This document shows, piece after piece, positions 16,958 to 25,645 of a stretch of 57,089 nucleotides of DNA. Position numbers and translations under genes: made by a program. Source of the DNA: an uncultured Oscillospiraceae bacterium (GTDB lineage Bacteria; Bacillota; Clostridia; Oscillospirales; Acutalibacteraceae); NCBI GenBank assembly GCA_900547445.1, contig URGJ01000007.1, positions 1 through 57,089 on the forward strand. The letters run 5' to 3'. Every line of letters starts with the position of its first letter. Position 1 is the stretch's first letter. The notes under the pieces are model-generated. The model did no database searches. It was not told the origin of the DNA and saw only the letters and a list, made by a program, of their open reading frames with translations.

Positions 16958-18235
16958 ATGTCTGCTAAAATTTACACCCTGTCGGACGGGGCGGAGGGTT
17001 TGTTTATAAAAAACGAGCGGTTTAATACCACCTCCGTTTCCTTTAATTTCTATCTGCCGCTGTCGGCAGATACCGCGGCGGAATACGCGCTTTTGCCCTT
17101 TATGCTTACCACCTGCGGCGCAGAATACCCCGACTTTTCAGTGCTTAATTTTAAATTAAGCCGCCTTTACGGCGCGGGTCTTGACGCTTCAGCGGAAAAG
17201 CTCGGAGACTATCAGCTTTTACGTATGCGTATATCGGTTATAAACGATAGTTACACCTTTGAAAGCGAATCCCTCTTAAGCCGTGCGGCCGATATGCTTT
17301 TAAGCCTTGTTTTTGAGCCTAAAACCGAAAACGGCGCTTTTTGCGACAGCGATTTAAGCCGTGAAAAACGCAAGGCAATTGAACATATAAAAGGTGAAAT
17401 AAGCGAAAAACGGATTTACGCCAAAAACCGCCTTATAGGGGAAATGTATAAAGGAGAGGCTTACGGAGTGCCCAAGTGCGGCACAGCCTCGGACGTAGAA
17501 AAAATCACAGGTAAAAGCCTTTATATGGCTTGGGAAAATATGCTTAAAAAAGCCTTTATAAGGGTGCAGGTGATCGGCGCTTCCCTGCCGCCCCGCTTTT
17601 TTGAGGGTATTGCCGAAAGACTTGCGGGCTTAGACCGCGCCGACATCACAGACTGTAAATTAAATAAGCCCACCGCCGCTGTAAAAACGCCTAATGAAAT
17701 TATCGAAAAAATGTCGGTAAAGCAGGGCAAGCTTGTAATGGGCTTTTCCTCGGATATGTGCGGGGACGACGATGTTACCCTACCGCTTATGGTTATGACC
17801 GATATTTTCGGCGGCGGCCCTTATTCAAAGCTTTTTGCAAATGTCAGAGAAAAAATGAGCCTTTGCTATTACTGCTCTGCCTCCTCGGTTCGGGGAAAGG
17901 GGCTTATAACTGTGGATTCGGGTGTTGAGGCTGAAAACGCCGATAAAGCGCAGAAAGAAATATTAGCCCAGCTTGACGCGGTTAAAAACGGCGACTTTGC
18001 CGATTTTGAATATGAGGCGTCCCTAAAAAGTCTTCGCGATTCCCTTAACTCCTACAACGACAGTCAGGTTTTGCTTGACACCTGGTACGCGCTCAAAGCG
18101 GGTAATAAAACCCTTTACTCGCCCGAAGAAATAGGCGAAAAAATTTCGGCAATCACCCGCGAGGACATTATAAATGCCGCAAAGGGCGTTAAGCTTCATA
18201 CCGTATATAAGCTGTTACCCAAGGAGGAAAAGTAA
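16958..18235 (+). CDS. yfmF: M16-like protein YfmF (EF-P modification-associated)
   Basis: 425 residues of the M16 peptidase fold without the zinc-binding HxxEH, as is usual for this non-catalytic subunit. The ATG at 16958 follows GCGGAGG; a TTG at 16943 is in frame but lies before the ribosome site. C-terminal M16 features include DIFGGGPYSKLFANVREKMS and the YYCSA strand. Its stop overlaps the yfmH start by one base (TAATG), so the two are coupled. In Bacillus the YmfF/YmfH pair is needed for the 5-aminopentanol modification of EF-P. Operon: yfmF-yfmH-lgt-folD. Confidence 0.88.
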   Translation: MSAKIYTLSDGAEGLFIKNERFNTTSVSFNFYLPLSADTAAEYALLPFMLTTCGAEYPDFSVLNFKLSRLYGAGLDASAEKLGDYQLLRMRISVINDSYTFESESLLSRAADMLLSLVFEPKTENGAFCDSDLSREKRKAIEHIKGEISEKRIYAKNRLIGEMYKGEAYGVPKCGTASDVEKITGKSLYMAWENMLKKAFIRVQVIGASLPPRFFEGIAERLAGLDRADITDCKLNKPTAAVKTPNEIIEKMSVKQGKLVMGFSSDMCGDDDVTLPLMVMTDIFGGGPYSKLFANVREKMSLCYYCSASSVRGKGLITVDSGVEAENADKAQKEILAQLDAVKNGDFADFEYEASLKSLRDSLNSYNDSQVLLDTWYALKAGNKTLYSPEEIGEKISAITREDIINAAKGVKLHTVYKLLPKEEK

Positions 18236-19497
18236 TGCAAAAACAGGTTTTTGAAAGCGAAATCGGGGAAAGCTACATTAAGGCTGTCCACCCGTCAGGG
18301 CTTAAAATTTACATTCTCGAAAAACCGCAGTACAATTCCGCCTACGCGGTTTTCGGCACTAAATACGGTTCTATCGACACCTGCTTTTCGGTAAACGGCG
18401 AAAAAACGCAGGTGCCCGAGGGCATAGCGCATTTTCTTGAACACAAGCTTTTTGAAAGCGAGGACGGCGACGCCTTTACCAAATACGCCGCGACGGGCGC
18501 ATACGCAAACGCCTATACCTCGTTCGACCGTACCTGTTATCTTTTTTCCTGCTCGGATAGATTTTACGATAATTTAGGTATACTCCTTGATTTTGTGCAG
18601 TCCCCCTATTTTACCGCCGAAACCGTGCAGAAGGAGCAGGGCATTATCGGTCAGGAAATACGAATGTACGACGACAACCCCGAATGGCGGGTTATGTTTA
18701 ATATGTTGCTCGCAATGTATAAAAAGCATCCCGTCAGAATTGACATAGCGGGCACCGTGGAATCAATCGCCGAAATCGACGATAAACTGCTTTACAAATG
18801 CTATAACACATTTTACAACCCCTCCAATATGTTTATCTGCATTGCGGGAAACGTAAATTCCGAAAAGGTTTTAAGCCAGATAAACGGAGCTGTTAAAACC
18901 AACGACCCGATCGAAATCGAAAGAATTGGCTGTGATGAGCCCGACGAAGTAAGCGAAAGCTATGTTGAGCAAAAGCTTGAGGTAGCCCAGCCCATCTTCT
19001 GCTTCGGCTACAAGGAAGCTATGGACAAACCCGAACGCACGGTAAAGGAAAAGGTGTGCACTTCTCTTTTGCTTGAAATAATTGCGGGAGACGCCTCACC
19101 TCTTTATAAAAAGCTCATAAACGAGGGTCTTATTAACGACGAGTTTTCCTTTGAATATTTCACGGGCAACGGCTATTCCTCGGTAATATTCGAGGGGGAG
19201 TCTATGGACCCTAAAAAGGTCGCTGAGGAAATCAAATCAGAGGTCGAACGGCTTAAATCTGACGGAATCGACAAAAAGTTGTTTTCCGCCGTTCGCTGCG
19301 GAATGTACGGCGAAGCGGTGCGCTCCTTTAACAGCGTGGAAAACATTGCAACCCAGCTGGTAGGCTGCGCTATGTCGGACAGCGGACTCTTCGACGAATT
19401 AAAGTATCTGAAGTCGGTAACGCCCGACGATATCTACAAGCGGCTTTCTCTGCTTGAAAACGATAAAACCGTCCTTTCGGTTGTAATTCCCGAGTGA
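18235..19497 (+). CDS. yfmH: M16-family metallopeptidase YfmH
   Basis: 420 residues. The zinc site HFLEH (HxxEH) in IAHFLEHKLFE is present, followed by the distal Glu region around EQGIIGQEIRMYDDNPEW, as in active M16 subunits. ATG follows AAGGAGGAAAAG within the yfmF 3' end. It pairs with yfmF as catalytic and regulatory halves of one enzyme. Expected role by family: processing connected with EF-P modification. No signal peptide, so cytosolic. Confidence 0.9.
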   Translation: MQKQVFESEIGESYIKAVHPSGLKIYILEKPQYNSAYAVFGTKYGSIDTCFSVNGEKTQVPEGIAHFLEHKLFESEDGDAFTKYAATGAYANAYTSFDRTCYLFSCSDRFYDNLGILLDFVQSPYFTAETVQKEQGIIGQEIRMYDDNPEWRVMFNMLLAMYKKHPVRIDIAGTVESIAEIDDKLLYKCYNTFYNPSNMFICIAGNVNSEKVLSQINGAVKTNDPIEIERIGCDEPDEVSESYVEQKLEVAQPIFCFGYKEAMDKPERTVKEKVCTSLLLEIIAGDASPLYKKLINEGLINDEFSFEYFTGNGYSSVIFEGESMDPKKVAEEIKSEVERLKSDGIDKKLFSAVRCGMYGEAVRSFNSVENIATQLVGCAMSDSGLFDELKYLKSVTPDDIYKRLSLLENDKTVLSVVIPE

Positions 19498-19507
19498 GGT
19501 AAAGTAT

Positions 19508-20422
19508 ATGAGCTATGAAGTTGTTATTTTCGGAATAAAGCTTACCCTCTCCCCTATTGCTTTCTCAATTCCGCTCGGTTCGCGGCATTGGGACATTTAC
19601 TGGTATGGAATAATAATCGCGACAGGTTTTTTGCTGGCCCTTGTCTACGGCATTAAAAACGCCCCGAGGTTTAATATAAACACAGACCGTATGCTTGACG
19701 TGGTACTGGTTGCAACCCCTGTTGCAATACTTTCGGCGCGGGCGTATTATGTCATTTTTGACGGCGAGCCGCTCGACGGCATAGGCGACTTTTTCGGTTT
19801 CGGAAACTCCTCGGGCTTTGCGGGGCTTGCAATTTACGGCGGAGTTATCGGAGCGTTTGTCTCGGGCGCTGTTATGTGCAAAATCCGCAAGGTTAACATT
19901 CTCGATATGTTTGATATTGCGGCGATAGGCTTTCTTATCGGTCAGGGCATAGGCCGCTGGGGCAACTTTGTAAATCAGGAGGCATACGGCTCCTTTACCG
20001 GCAGTTCCTGGTGGGGTATGCAAAGCACCAAAACAATCTCCGAAATGGGCGAGGGCCTTGTTCACCCCTGCTTTTTGTATGAGTCGGTTTGGTGTATCGC
20101 AGGCTTTATTATACTTAATTGTTTCAGTAAAAAGCGCCGCTTCAGCGGTCAGATTTCCCTTATGTACTGCATATGGTACGGCTTCGGCAGAGGTATAATC
20201 GAGCTTTTGCGCACCGACAGCCTGATGATAGGCAATATACGAGTTTCCTGCCTTTTGTCCTTCGCAATCTGCATTGCGGGCGCGGCTCTGCTTACAGTAA
20301 TGCTGAGACGCACCGCCGAGAACGCTGAAACGGGCAATTACAGCGAAGTTTTCTCGGAAAATGAAGAAGACGTGAATATAACGGAAGAAAATGAGGAAAA
20401 AGAAAATGAGCAGAATAATTGA
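19508..20422 (+). CDS. lgt: Prolipoprotein diacylglyceryl transferase
   Basis: Membrane enzyme that adds diacylglycerol to the lipobox Cys of lipoproteins, for example the LivJ-type protein at 55.2 kb. 304 residues with about seven membrane segments and the signature GRWGNFVNQEAYG, plus RAYYVIF and YESVWCIAGF. The last 30 residues are an acidic tail rich in Glu and Asn. Starts ten bases after yfmH and overlaps folD by 17 bases, indicating one operon. Confidence 0.95.
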   Translation: MSYEVVIFGIKLTLSPIAFSIPLGSRHWDIYWYGIIIATGFLLALVYGIKNAPRFNINTDRMLDVVLVATPVAILSARAYYVIFDGEPLDGIGDFFGFGNSSGFAGLAIYGGVIGAFVSGAVMCKIRKVNILDMFDIAAIGFLIGQGIGRWGNFVNQEAYGSFTGSSWWGMQSTKTISEMGEGLVHPCFLYESVWCIAGFIILNCFSKKRRFSGQISLMYCIWYGFGRGIIELLRTDSLMIGNIRVSCLLSFAICIAGAALLTVMLRRTAENAETGNYSEVFSENEEDVNITEENEEKENEQNN

Positions 20423-21257
20423 CGGAAAGGTAATTTCCGCCGCGGTAAAGGAGCGGGTTAAAAACGGTGTTGCCGAGCTTAATAGTAAAGGCATAACCGT
20501 CGGCCTCGCGGTTATAATTGTAGGCGATGATCCGGCATCAAAAATATATGTCGCAAACAAGAAAAAAGCCTGCGAGGCGCTGGGCATTATCTCCGAGGAG
20601 TACGCTCTGCCCGCAAGCACGACCGAGGAGGAACTTTTGGCTTTGGTGGACGAGCTCAATCACAAAAAGAGCATTAACGGCATACTCTGTCAGCTTCCCC
20701 TGCCCTCTCACCTTGACGAAAAGCTTATAATCAATTCAATTTTGCCCGAAAAGGACGTTGACGCCTTCCACCCCGCAAATGTCGGCAGAATAATGATAGG
20801 CGACTTTGATTTTGTCCCCTGCACCCCTGCGGGGATTATGGAAATGTTAGCTTACGAAAACATAGATCCCGAGGGCAAAAGCTGTGTGGTTATAGGCCGC
20901 TCGAACATTGTCGGCAAACCTATGGCAATGCTCTTACTCCACAAAAACGGGACGGTTACTGTCTGCCATTCAAGGACAAAGAATTTAAAGGAAATATGCA
21001 GTAAAGCCGATATTCTGGTCGCGGCGGTCGGAAAGGCGAAATTTGTCACCGCGGATATGGTCAAAGAAGGCGCGGTGGTAATCGATGTAGGTATGAACCG
21101 CGTTGACGGAAAGCTTTACGGCGATGTCGATTTTGAAGAGGTTTCAAAAAAGGCTTCCGCCGTAACCCCGGTACCCGGCGGCGTAGGCCCTATGACAATC
21201 GCAATGCTTATGCAAAATACCCTTACTGCGGCGAAAAAGCAAAACAAAATAATATAG
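20406..21257 (+). CDS. folD: Methylene-THF dehydrogenase / cyclohydrolase
   Basis: Interconverts methylene-, methenyl- and formyl-THF. 283 residues starting MSRIIDGKVISAAV. An upstream in-frame ATG at 20391 exists, but homology begins at 20406. Motifs: YVANKKKACEALGI with the catalytic Tyr/Lys, QLPLPSHLDEK, the NADP loop GRSNIVGKPMAMLLL, and the C-terminal TPVPGGVGPMTIAML. Overlaps the end of lgt. Confidence 0.96.
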   Translation: MSRIIDGKVISAAVKERVKNGVAELNSKGITVGLAVIIVGDDPASKIYVANKKKACEALGIISEEYALPASTTEEELLALVDELNHKKSINGILCQLPLPSHLDEKLIINSILPEKDVDAFHPANVGRIMIGDFDFVPCTPAGIMEMLAYENIDPEGKSCVVIGRSNIVGKPMAMLLLHKNGTVTVCHSRTKNLKEICSKADILVAAVGKAKFVTADMVKEGAVVIDVGMNRVDGKLYGDVDFEEVSKKASAVTPVPGGVGPMTIAMLMQNTLTAAKKQNKII

Positions 21258-21272
21258 TATTCGGGTGATTTT

Positions 21273-21950
21273 TTGATAAAAAAAATTATTTGCGCCGCCG
21301 CGGCGGTTTTAATGCTTACTTTTCCTGTTTTTGCGGCAACTTACGATATCCAAATTACCGCTCCGAAAGGTTTTTACAGCTATAAATCGGGGCAAAGCGC
21401 GGAAAGCACGGCAAAAATCCTCGGTATGACCGAGGAAGAGCTTGAAAATTACTGCACCGAAAACGGCATAGTGTTCATCGCCGCTAATAAGGATAATACA
21501 AAGCAGATAAGGGTCTGTGTAACCGAATCGGAATTTTCGTCAAGCATAGGCAATCTTTCAAACCTTTCGGACGATAAAATCACGGCGCTGATACCCGATA
21601 TAACAGGCTCCGTCGGAGGAGAATTGCTTGAGAAAAACGGTCAAAGGTTTATTAAAACCTCCGAAAACTTAACCGATTCGGGCGGCGGATACAGCGTAAT
21701 AAATTATGTCACGGTCGCGGCTAAAAAGGATTATATTTTATCCTTTTACACCGCCTTTGGAACAGACGCCCATTATTCCGAGGAGGTTTTTGACAGCTTT
21801 TCCTCCGCAGATTTTTATAAAGAAGCCGACGAAAAAAGTTATTTCGTATATGTTATTATCGCCGCGACAGTACTCTTAGTTTTAGGCTCGGCTTATATAA
21901 TATTCACCCTTGTGCGGGATATTAAAAATGACCGCAAAGATAATATCTAA
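21273..21950 (+). CDS. Hypothetical exported protein with C-terminal membrane anchor
   Basis: 225 residues. A signal peptide (MIKKIICAAAAVLMLTFPVFA), an extracytoplasmic domain of about 165 residues rich in Ser and Asn, and one C-terminal transmembrane helix (YVIIAATVLLVLGSAYIIF) followed by a basic tail. The start is a TTG with a modest GGGTGA site. Not recognised; the topology suggests a surface or spore-coat-side protein. Last gene of the yfmF operon, ending at the terminator at 21951. Confidence 0.75.
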   Translation: MIKKIICAAAAVLMLTFPVFAATYDIQITAPKGFYSYKSGQSAESTAKILGMTEEELENYCTENGIVFIAANKDNTKQIRVCVTESEFSSSIGNLSNLSDDKITALIPDITGSVGGELLEKNGQRFIKTSENLTDSGGGYSVINYVTVAAKKDYILSFYTAFGTDAHYSEEVFDSFSSADFYKEADEKSYFVYVIIAATVLLVLGSAYIIFTLVRDIKNDRKDNI

Positions 21951-21986
21951 AAAATTCCCGCAAACCTTCTCGGTTTACGGGAATTT
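21951..21986 (+). terminator. Terminator of the yfmF-lgt-folD operon
   Basis: AAAATTCCCGCAAAC pairs with GTTTACGGGAATTTT around a seven-base loop (one C-A mismatch), followed by ATT and T-rich sequence. Confidence 0.88.
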
Positions 21987-22123
21987 TATTCTTGTCTGTG
22001 ACAAATTTTAAAGTTCGTCAAAAAAATGCAAAAAAATCATAATTTACCTATAATATTATCTGCCGACGCGCACAAAATAGTAATGCAAACGCAAGAGAAA
22101 AAATTATAGGAGAGAAAAATACA

Positions 22124-22216
22124 ATGGCTAAGAATGTAGTACCTGAGGCTAAAGACGCCCTCAACCGTTTTAAGATGGAGGCTGCCAACGACCTTGGTGT
22201 TCCTTTCCCATCTTAA
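22124..22216 (+). pseudogene. Truncated alpha/beta small acid-soluble spore protein gene
   Basis: After a good AGGAGAG site the frame reads MAKNVVPEAKDALNRFKMEA then ANDLGVPF, the N-terminal half of an alpha/beta-type SASP (normally 60-70 residues). It then runs into foreign sequence and stops after PS. The conserved second half with the germination-protease site and DNA-binding helix is missing. The break coincides with the end of the recombinase gene on the other strand, so the gene was interrupted by, or deleted beside, a mobile element. Intact SASPs bind and protect spore DNA; this one should not. Confidence 0.85.
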
Positions 22217-22224
22217 AACGGTTG
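22162..22224. repeat. Perfect 17-bp inverted repeat at the SASP/element junction
   Basis: Left arm CAACCGTTTTAAGATGG (22162-22178) lies inside the SASP coding sequence. Right arm CCATCTTAAAACGGTTG (22208-22224) starts exactly where SASP homology ends. The loop is 29 bases and a T-rich stretch follows the right arm, so the structure may also stop transcription entering the element. Confidence 0.9.
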
Positions 22225-22226
22225 TT

Positions 22227-23870
22227 TTATTGTTTTATATCTTCCATTTCACCAACAAATTTGTAAAAAATCCGTACCTCCTGCTCAAAAGGCGATGAAT
22301 TGTGGGTTGCCCTTTTCTTACCCTTGGGCAGTATTTTAGGACCAACCTCAATTCTGTCTATAAAGGTAAGCAAGGTATCACGGTCGAGATTTTCGATATG
22401 ACTATATTGCTTTGTGAGTTCAAAGAACATTTTGTAGTTGTCGCTTTTGCTCGTTTTTACGGTTTCTTCACTAAGCTCCGATAGCTCTTGCTTTATGGCA
22501 ACAGATTCCTTTTGCAAATCGTCAACCATAAAGCTTAGTCGGTCATCCTCAAGCCGTCCCTCGGCATTGTCTACATAAAGCTTCGGAATTATTTTATCAA
22601 TAACCGAAAGTCTGCTTTGCAGTTTTTCTCTACGAGCTTTTCGTTCCTTTATTGCCTTATCGGAATTTTCATCCTCCATAACACGCTGTACAATGCTGTC
22701 AATCTCCTCGTCTGTAAGAGAAATAAGGGAGTTCAGGTCTTCTGTTACAAGATTTATTAAATCAGCATATTTGATTCGGGTACCTTCGCAAGGGTTTACA
22801 ATATCCTTGCGTTTGTTTATGCAGGAAAGATACCAGTACTTGTTTCGTTCACCCTTATAAACCGTACCGCAAGAGCATAAAGCGTGTCCGCAAAGCGCAC
22901 AGTAGGCAACCCCCGAAAAAATACTTTTTCTGATATGCTCGTACTGCTGAAAGCTGCGTGTACCCTTACCCATATTTTCGTGCGCTTTTCGGAAGATTTC
23001 TTCGCTTACCAAGGCTTCGTGGGTATTCTCAGTTACAGCCCATCTTTCCGGCGGGATTGAGACCTTCTTTTTAGATTTCACACTTGCTTTTTTAGTTTTG
23101 CCTAAAAGCGTGTGTCCCAAATAAACCTCGTTTTTGAGTATTCGTTTAACCGTTGTATAGTTCCAAAGGTCAGACGCTCTCGCCGCTCCCTCAACGCTAA
23201 ATTCGTCACGGTACAGCACTCGGTATTTAAGCGGCGGAATAACACCGTCATTGTTAAGATCCTGCGCTATTTTTCTTGACGAATCACCCTTTGCGGCGGC
23301 TTCAAAAATTCTCTTGACAACGGGTGCGGTCATTTCATCCGGAACAAGCTGATTTTTATTACGCTCCGCTTTCTTGTAACCGTAAGGCGGACAGGCACAA
23401 TATAAACCGTCCTGCCGTTTGGTTTTAAGCACATCCTTGACCTTTCGTGAACCGTCTCGCAGATATACCTCGTTCATAGCGAACTGGAACGGCGCCATCA
23501 CATTTTCGTCTTCGCTGTCAAAGTTGTCGGCAATGGCGATATACCTTACCCCGTGTTCAGGAAAAAACTGCTCGGCATAATAACTCGATTCACGCATATC
23601 ACGGCCGAGACGGGATAGGTCTTTAGTTATTACCGTGTTTGCAAGACCATTATCAAGCTCACGCATCATTTCCTGAAAACCCGGTCGGTCAAAGTTACCG
23701 CCCGAATAACCGTCGTCGACAAACTCACGAACAAGGTTTATGCCGTTTTGCTCGCAGTATTTGTTTACAATCATACGCTGGTTGGTAATACTTGATGATT
23801 CACTTTTCTGCGCTTCTTCTCGGGATAATCTTAAATAAGCAAAGGCGATTTTATTTTGTTCGATTCTCAT
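22227..23870 (-). CDS. Large serine recombinase (TndX/TnpX type)
   Basis: 547 residues. N-terminal resolvase domain with catalytic Ser16 in AYLRLSREE, plus SITNQR and the VITKDLSRLGRDMRES motif. A recombinase domain follows (CPPYGYKK, TVKRILKNEVYLGHTLLG), then a zinc ribbon (YCALCGHALCSC ... C), a coiled coil and a DUF4368-like tail. The length matches TndX of Tn5397 (about 533). The start overlaps the upstream 63-codon gene by four bases (ATGA). It is complete and probably functional, although its neighbours are decayed. Confidence 0.93.
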   Translation of the reverse strand: MRIEQNKIAFAYLRLSREEAQKSESSSITNQRMIVNKYCEQNGINLVREFVDDGYSGGNFDRPGFQEMMRELDNGLANTVITKDLSRLGRDMRESSYYAEQFFPEHGVRYIAIADNFDSEDENVMAPFQFAMNEVYLRDGSRKVKDVLKTKRQDGLYCACPPYGYKKAERNKNQLVPDEMTAPVVKRIFEAAAKGDSSRKIAQDLNNDGVIPPLKYRVLYRDEFSVEGAARASDLWNYTTVKRILKNEVYLGHTLLGKTKKASVKSKKKVSIPPERWAVTENTHEALVSEEIFRKAHENMGKGTRSFQQYEHIRKSIFSGVAYCALCGHALCSCGTVYKGERNKYWYLSCINKRKDIVNPCEGTRIKYADLINLVTEDLNSLISLTDEEIDSIVQRVMEDENSDKAIKERKARREKLQSRLSVIDKIIPKLYVDNAEGRLEDDRLSFMVDDLQKESVAIKQELSELSEETVKTSKSDNYKMFFELTKQYSHIENLDRDTLLTFIDRIEVGPKILPKGKKRATHNSSPFEQEVRIFYKFVGEMEDIKQ

Positions 23871-24058
23871 TTTACCTCCTTCGGCTGAATCGAACCACCG
23901 ATATTATTATACACCATAGAGCCGCCCACTTCAAGCGACGGCGCATTATTTTTTGTATCTTTAACTCGCTGTTCAATAAGCATAGCGGTAGTTTTGTTCT
24001 CTGCAAAGACTCTGCTGATGATATATCTCGTATTCTGAATATCTCTGTAAATTTTCAT
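23867..24058 (-). CDS. Small recombinase-linked protein
   Basis: 63 residues (MKIYRDIQNTRYIISRVFA...), with a perfect AGGAGG upstream and an ATGA stop-start overlap with the recombinase gene. Such tight coupling suggests a real accessory protein of the element. No domain was recognised; it is basic at the N-terminus with a Gly/Ser-rich end. Confidence 0.7.
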   Translation of the reverse strand: MKIYRDIQNTRYIISRVFAENKTTAMLIEQRVKDTKNNAPSLEVGGSMVYNNIGGSIQPKEVK

Positions 24059-24108
24059 TCGAACTTCCTCCTTTCTCTATCTTTTCCAAAGCAGTAAAAA
24101 ATAAACAT
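24055..24108 (-). CDS. 17-residue leader peptide ORF of the recombinase operon
   Basis: ATG at 24108 follows AAAGGAG at good spacing. The peptide is MFIFYCFGKDRERRKFE. Its stop overlaps the next ATG (ATGA), so three reading frames are chained by overlaps: 17 aa, 63 aa, recombinase. Too short to judge by homology; the ribosome site and overlap are the evidence. Confidence 0.5.
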   Translation of the reverse strand: MFIFYCFGKDRERRKFE

Positions 24109-24345
24109 AGTGCTGACTCCTTTATGTTTTTTCCGAAAACATTTGCACTTAAAATATAAAGAAGTTTGTTTTTAAGTTTCAAGAAATCTGCTAAGAAAAG
24201 TCAAGAGGAAATCATAAAATATTAAGAAAAATCTTGTAATAATGCCTTTTTCGAAGATGGGTATAAGAAATAAAGGCGGCAAAGGCAAATTTTTGTCGCC
24301 TGACATAGGTGTTATAAAAAATCAATTAAATATTGCTGCTAAAAA
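24109..24345. other. Non-coding part of the mobile element
   Basis: AT-rich stretch between the recombinase operon and the hsdM remnant. It probably holds the recombinase promoter: on the minus strand TTGAAA-18-TATATT around 24150-24181 is the best candidate. No intact gene seen. Confidence 0.45.
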
Positions 24346-24831
24346 TCAGTTGGTCATTAATACCGTTGTATTGTCCTTCATTTCATTGAAGGCGCTGTTA
24401 TTAAAAATGCAGAGAAGCTCTCGCAAAAGGTCATTTTGCAAAATAGTATAGTTCTTCGGCAAGATACCTTAAAGTTGTACAGATTGTTCTTCAATCAGTT
24501 CCATTGCGTGATTGACAGCTTGTCCCATATCGGTATTATCGGGCAGATTCAGCAGATAATCATAGCGTGCTTCTTCGGGAAGGAAGATTGCACTTTTTGT
24601 CTTAAAATCAGCCGCTTCAACGGGCAGAACTCTGCCGTTACGAACAGGACGGTCTTTCAGTATTTCTGCTTCAACGAACTTGACGCGGCTATAAGCATAC
24701 CGCAGAAAGATAAGACCGAGCACAGGCATACAGTATTCCTGCGAGGTTACTTTTGAATCGGCACGCAGAAGATCCGCTGCCTCCCATAATTCTGTTTCAA
24801 GTTTGCGGATATTTATCATACTTTTCACCAT
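24346..24831 (-). pseudogene. Broken type I restriction methyltransferase (hsdM) fragment
   Basis: The first 120 codons encode the HsdM N-terminal domain (RKLETELWEAADLLRADSKV, LGLIFLRYAYSRVK). An in-frame TAA at 24469-24471 follows VQL. Translation past it continues in the same frame with GILPKNYTILQNDLLRELLC and then IFNNSAFNEM, which is the next part of HsdM, then stops again at 24346. The catalytic domain is gone. The early stop and truncation make this a decayed remnant. Confidence 0.85.
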
Positions 24832-24856
24832 CCAAAAATACAGTTATCTAACTTTT

Positions 24857-25344
24857 TTAGTTGTTCCTTCTTTTTTCTTTAAGTGTCTTTAAAATATCGT
24901 TGATATTGGATTCTTTTGCGACTTTGGGGTAGTCTTTTTCAAAATCTGCCAAAATATCTTTTGACGCGATTTCATCATTTTTTACCGATGCATATACGTT
25001 TTCTAAGTCACCGTTATCAAGTGCGTCCTCAATAAAAGGCTTTGAGTCCTCGGGGAAGGAATCCCAACTGCCGTAAAGATTCATAACCGCTGCATCAATT
25101 TTTTCATTGGAAGGTCAAATTTATCGCCAACGTGGTTTATCGCATCCTTCATTGAAGATGCGGCGTGAATCACGGCGTCAATATTGGTAGTCATGTCACG
25201 AAAGCCATAATTGGTCAGAATGGCGGCACCGCCAACCAAAACAATTTCTGCCGGCATTGATTTTCCATTAAGCCTTCTAAATTCTTTTGCCAATTCCTTG
25301 AGATAGGTATCAAGGTTTTCCCTTGTAAAACCGTCAAACGACAT
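24857..25344 (-). pseudogene. Decayed DUF6036-type nucleotidyltransferase-like gene
   Basis: The 5' frame (25344 to 25081) has the N-terminal part, including AEIVLVGGAAILTNYGFRDM and AVIHAASSMKDAINHVGDKF, then ends abnormally. The 3' frame (to 24857) picks up at AAVMNLYGSWDSFPEDSKPF and ends FEKDYPKVAKESNINDILKT, which looks like the family's C-terminus. The two frames overlap by four bases, consistent with an internal deletion plus frameshift. Intact relatives sit in defence or abortive-infection-like pairs beside a gene like the next one upstream. Confidence 0.7.
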
Positions 25345-25645
25345 TACGAACCTCGTTTTCTACGATATTAAATCGCATAAATTCAGGAATGGCTTCCATA
25401 ATGGAACGATGTTTTAATTCGTCATTTTTAGCAACCTTGGCTGCAACCAATACGCTTGCAGGGAAAAGAATGGTTTTAAGCTTCAAACTGCGCATATCGT
25501 CATATTGAGTGCAGATGGGAATATCGTTTTCTCTGCCGACGTAATCAAGCATAGCAAGGAAATAGAGACTTTCGGGATACCATTTTTTCTTATAGTATTT
25601 ACGGATAGGATCTTCTTCCAAAAGTTTAATAATAAATTTATTCAT
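25334..25645 (-). CDS. Conserved hypothetical partner of the DUF6036-type gene
   Basis: About 103 residues from the ATG at 25645 (an upstream in-frame ATG lies at 25660). It reads like the partner usually found upstream of DUF6036-type genes (ILLAMLDYVGREN-like core, IMEAIPEFMRFNIVENEVRN at the end), although I could not name a family. It overlaps the next gene by 11 bases. No clear ribosome site, so a partly decayed gene is possible. Confidence 0.55.
   Translation of the reverse strand: MNKFIIKLLEEDPIRKYYKKKWYPESLYFLAMLDYVGRENDIPICTQYDDMRSLKLKTILFPASVLVAAKVAKNDELKHRSIMEAIPEFMRFNIVENEVRNVV

Noticed and set aside
20149..20659. Long minus-strand ORFs over lgt and folD
   Set aside because: Shadows of the plus-strand genes; codon pattern and homology support lgt and folD only.
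24242..24756. Plus-strand ORFs over the hsdM remnant
   Set aside because: They are antisense to recognisable HsdM sequence and have no domain features.
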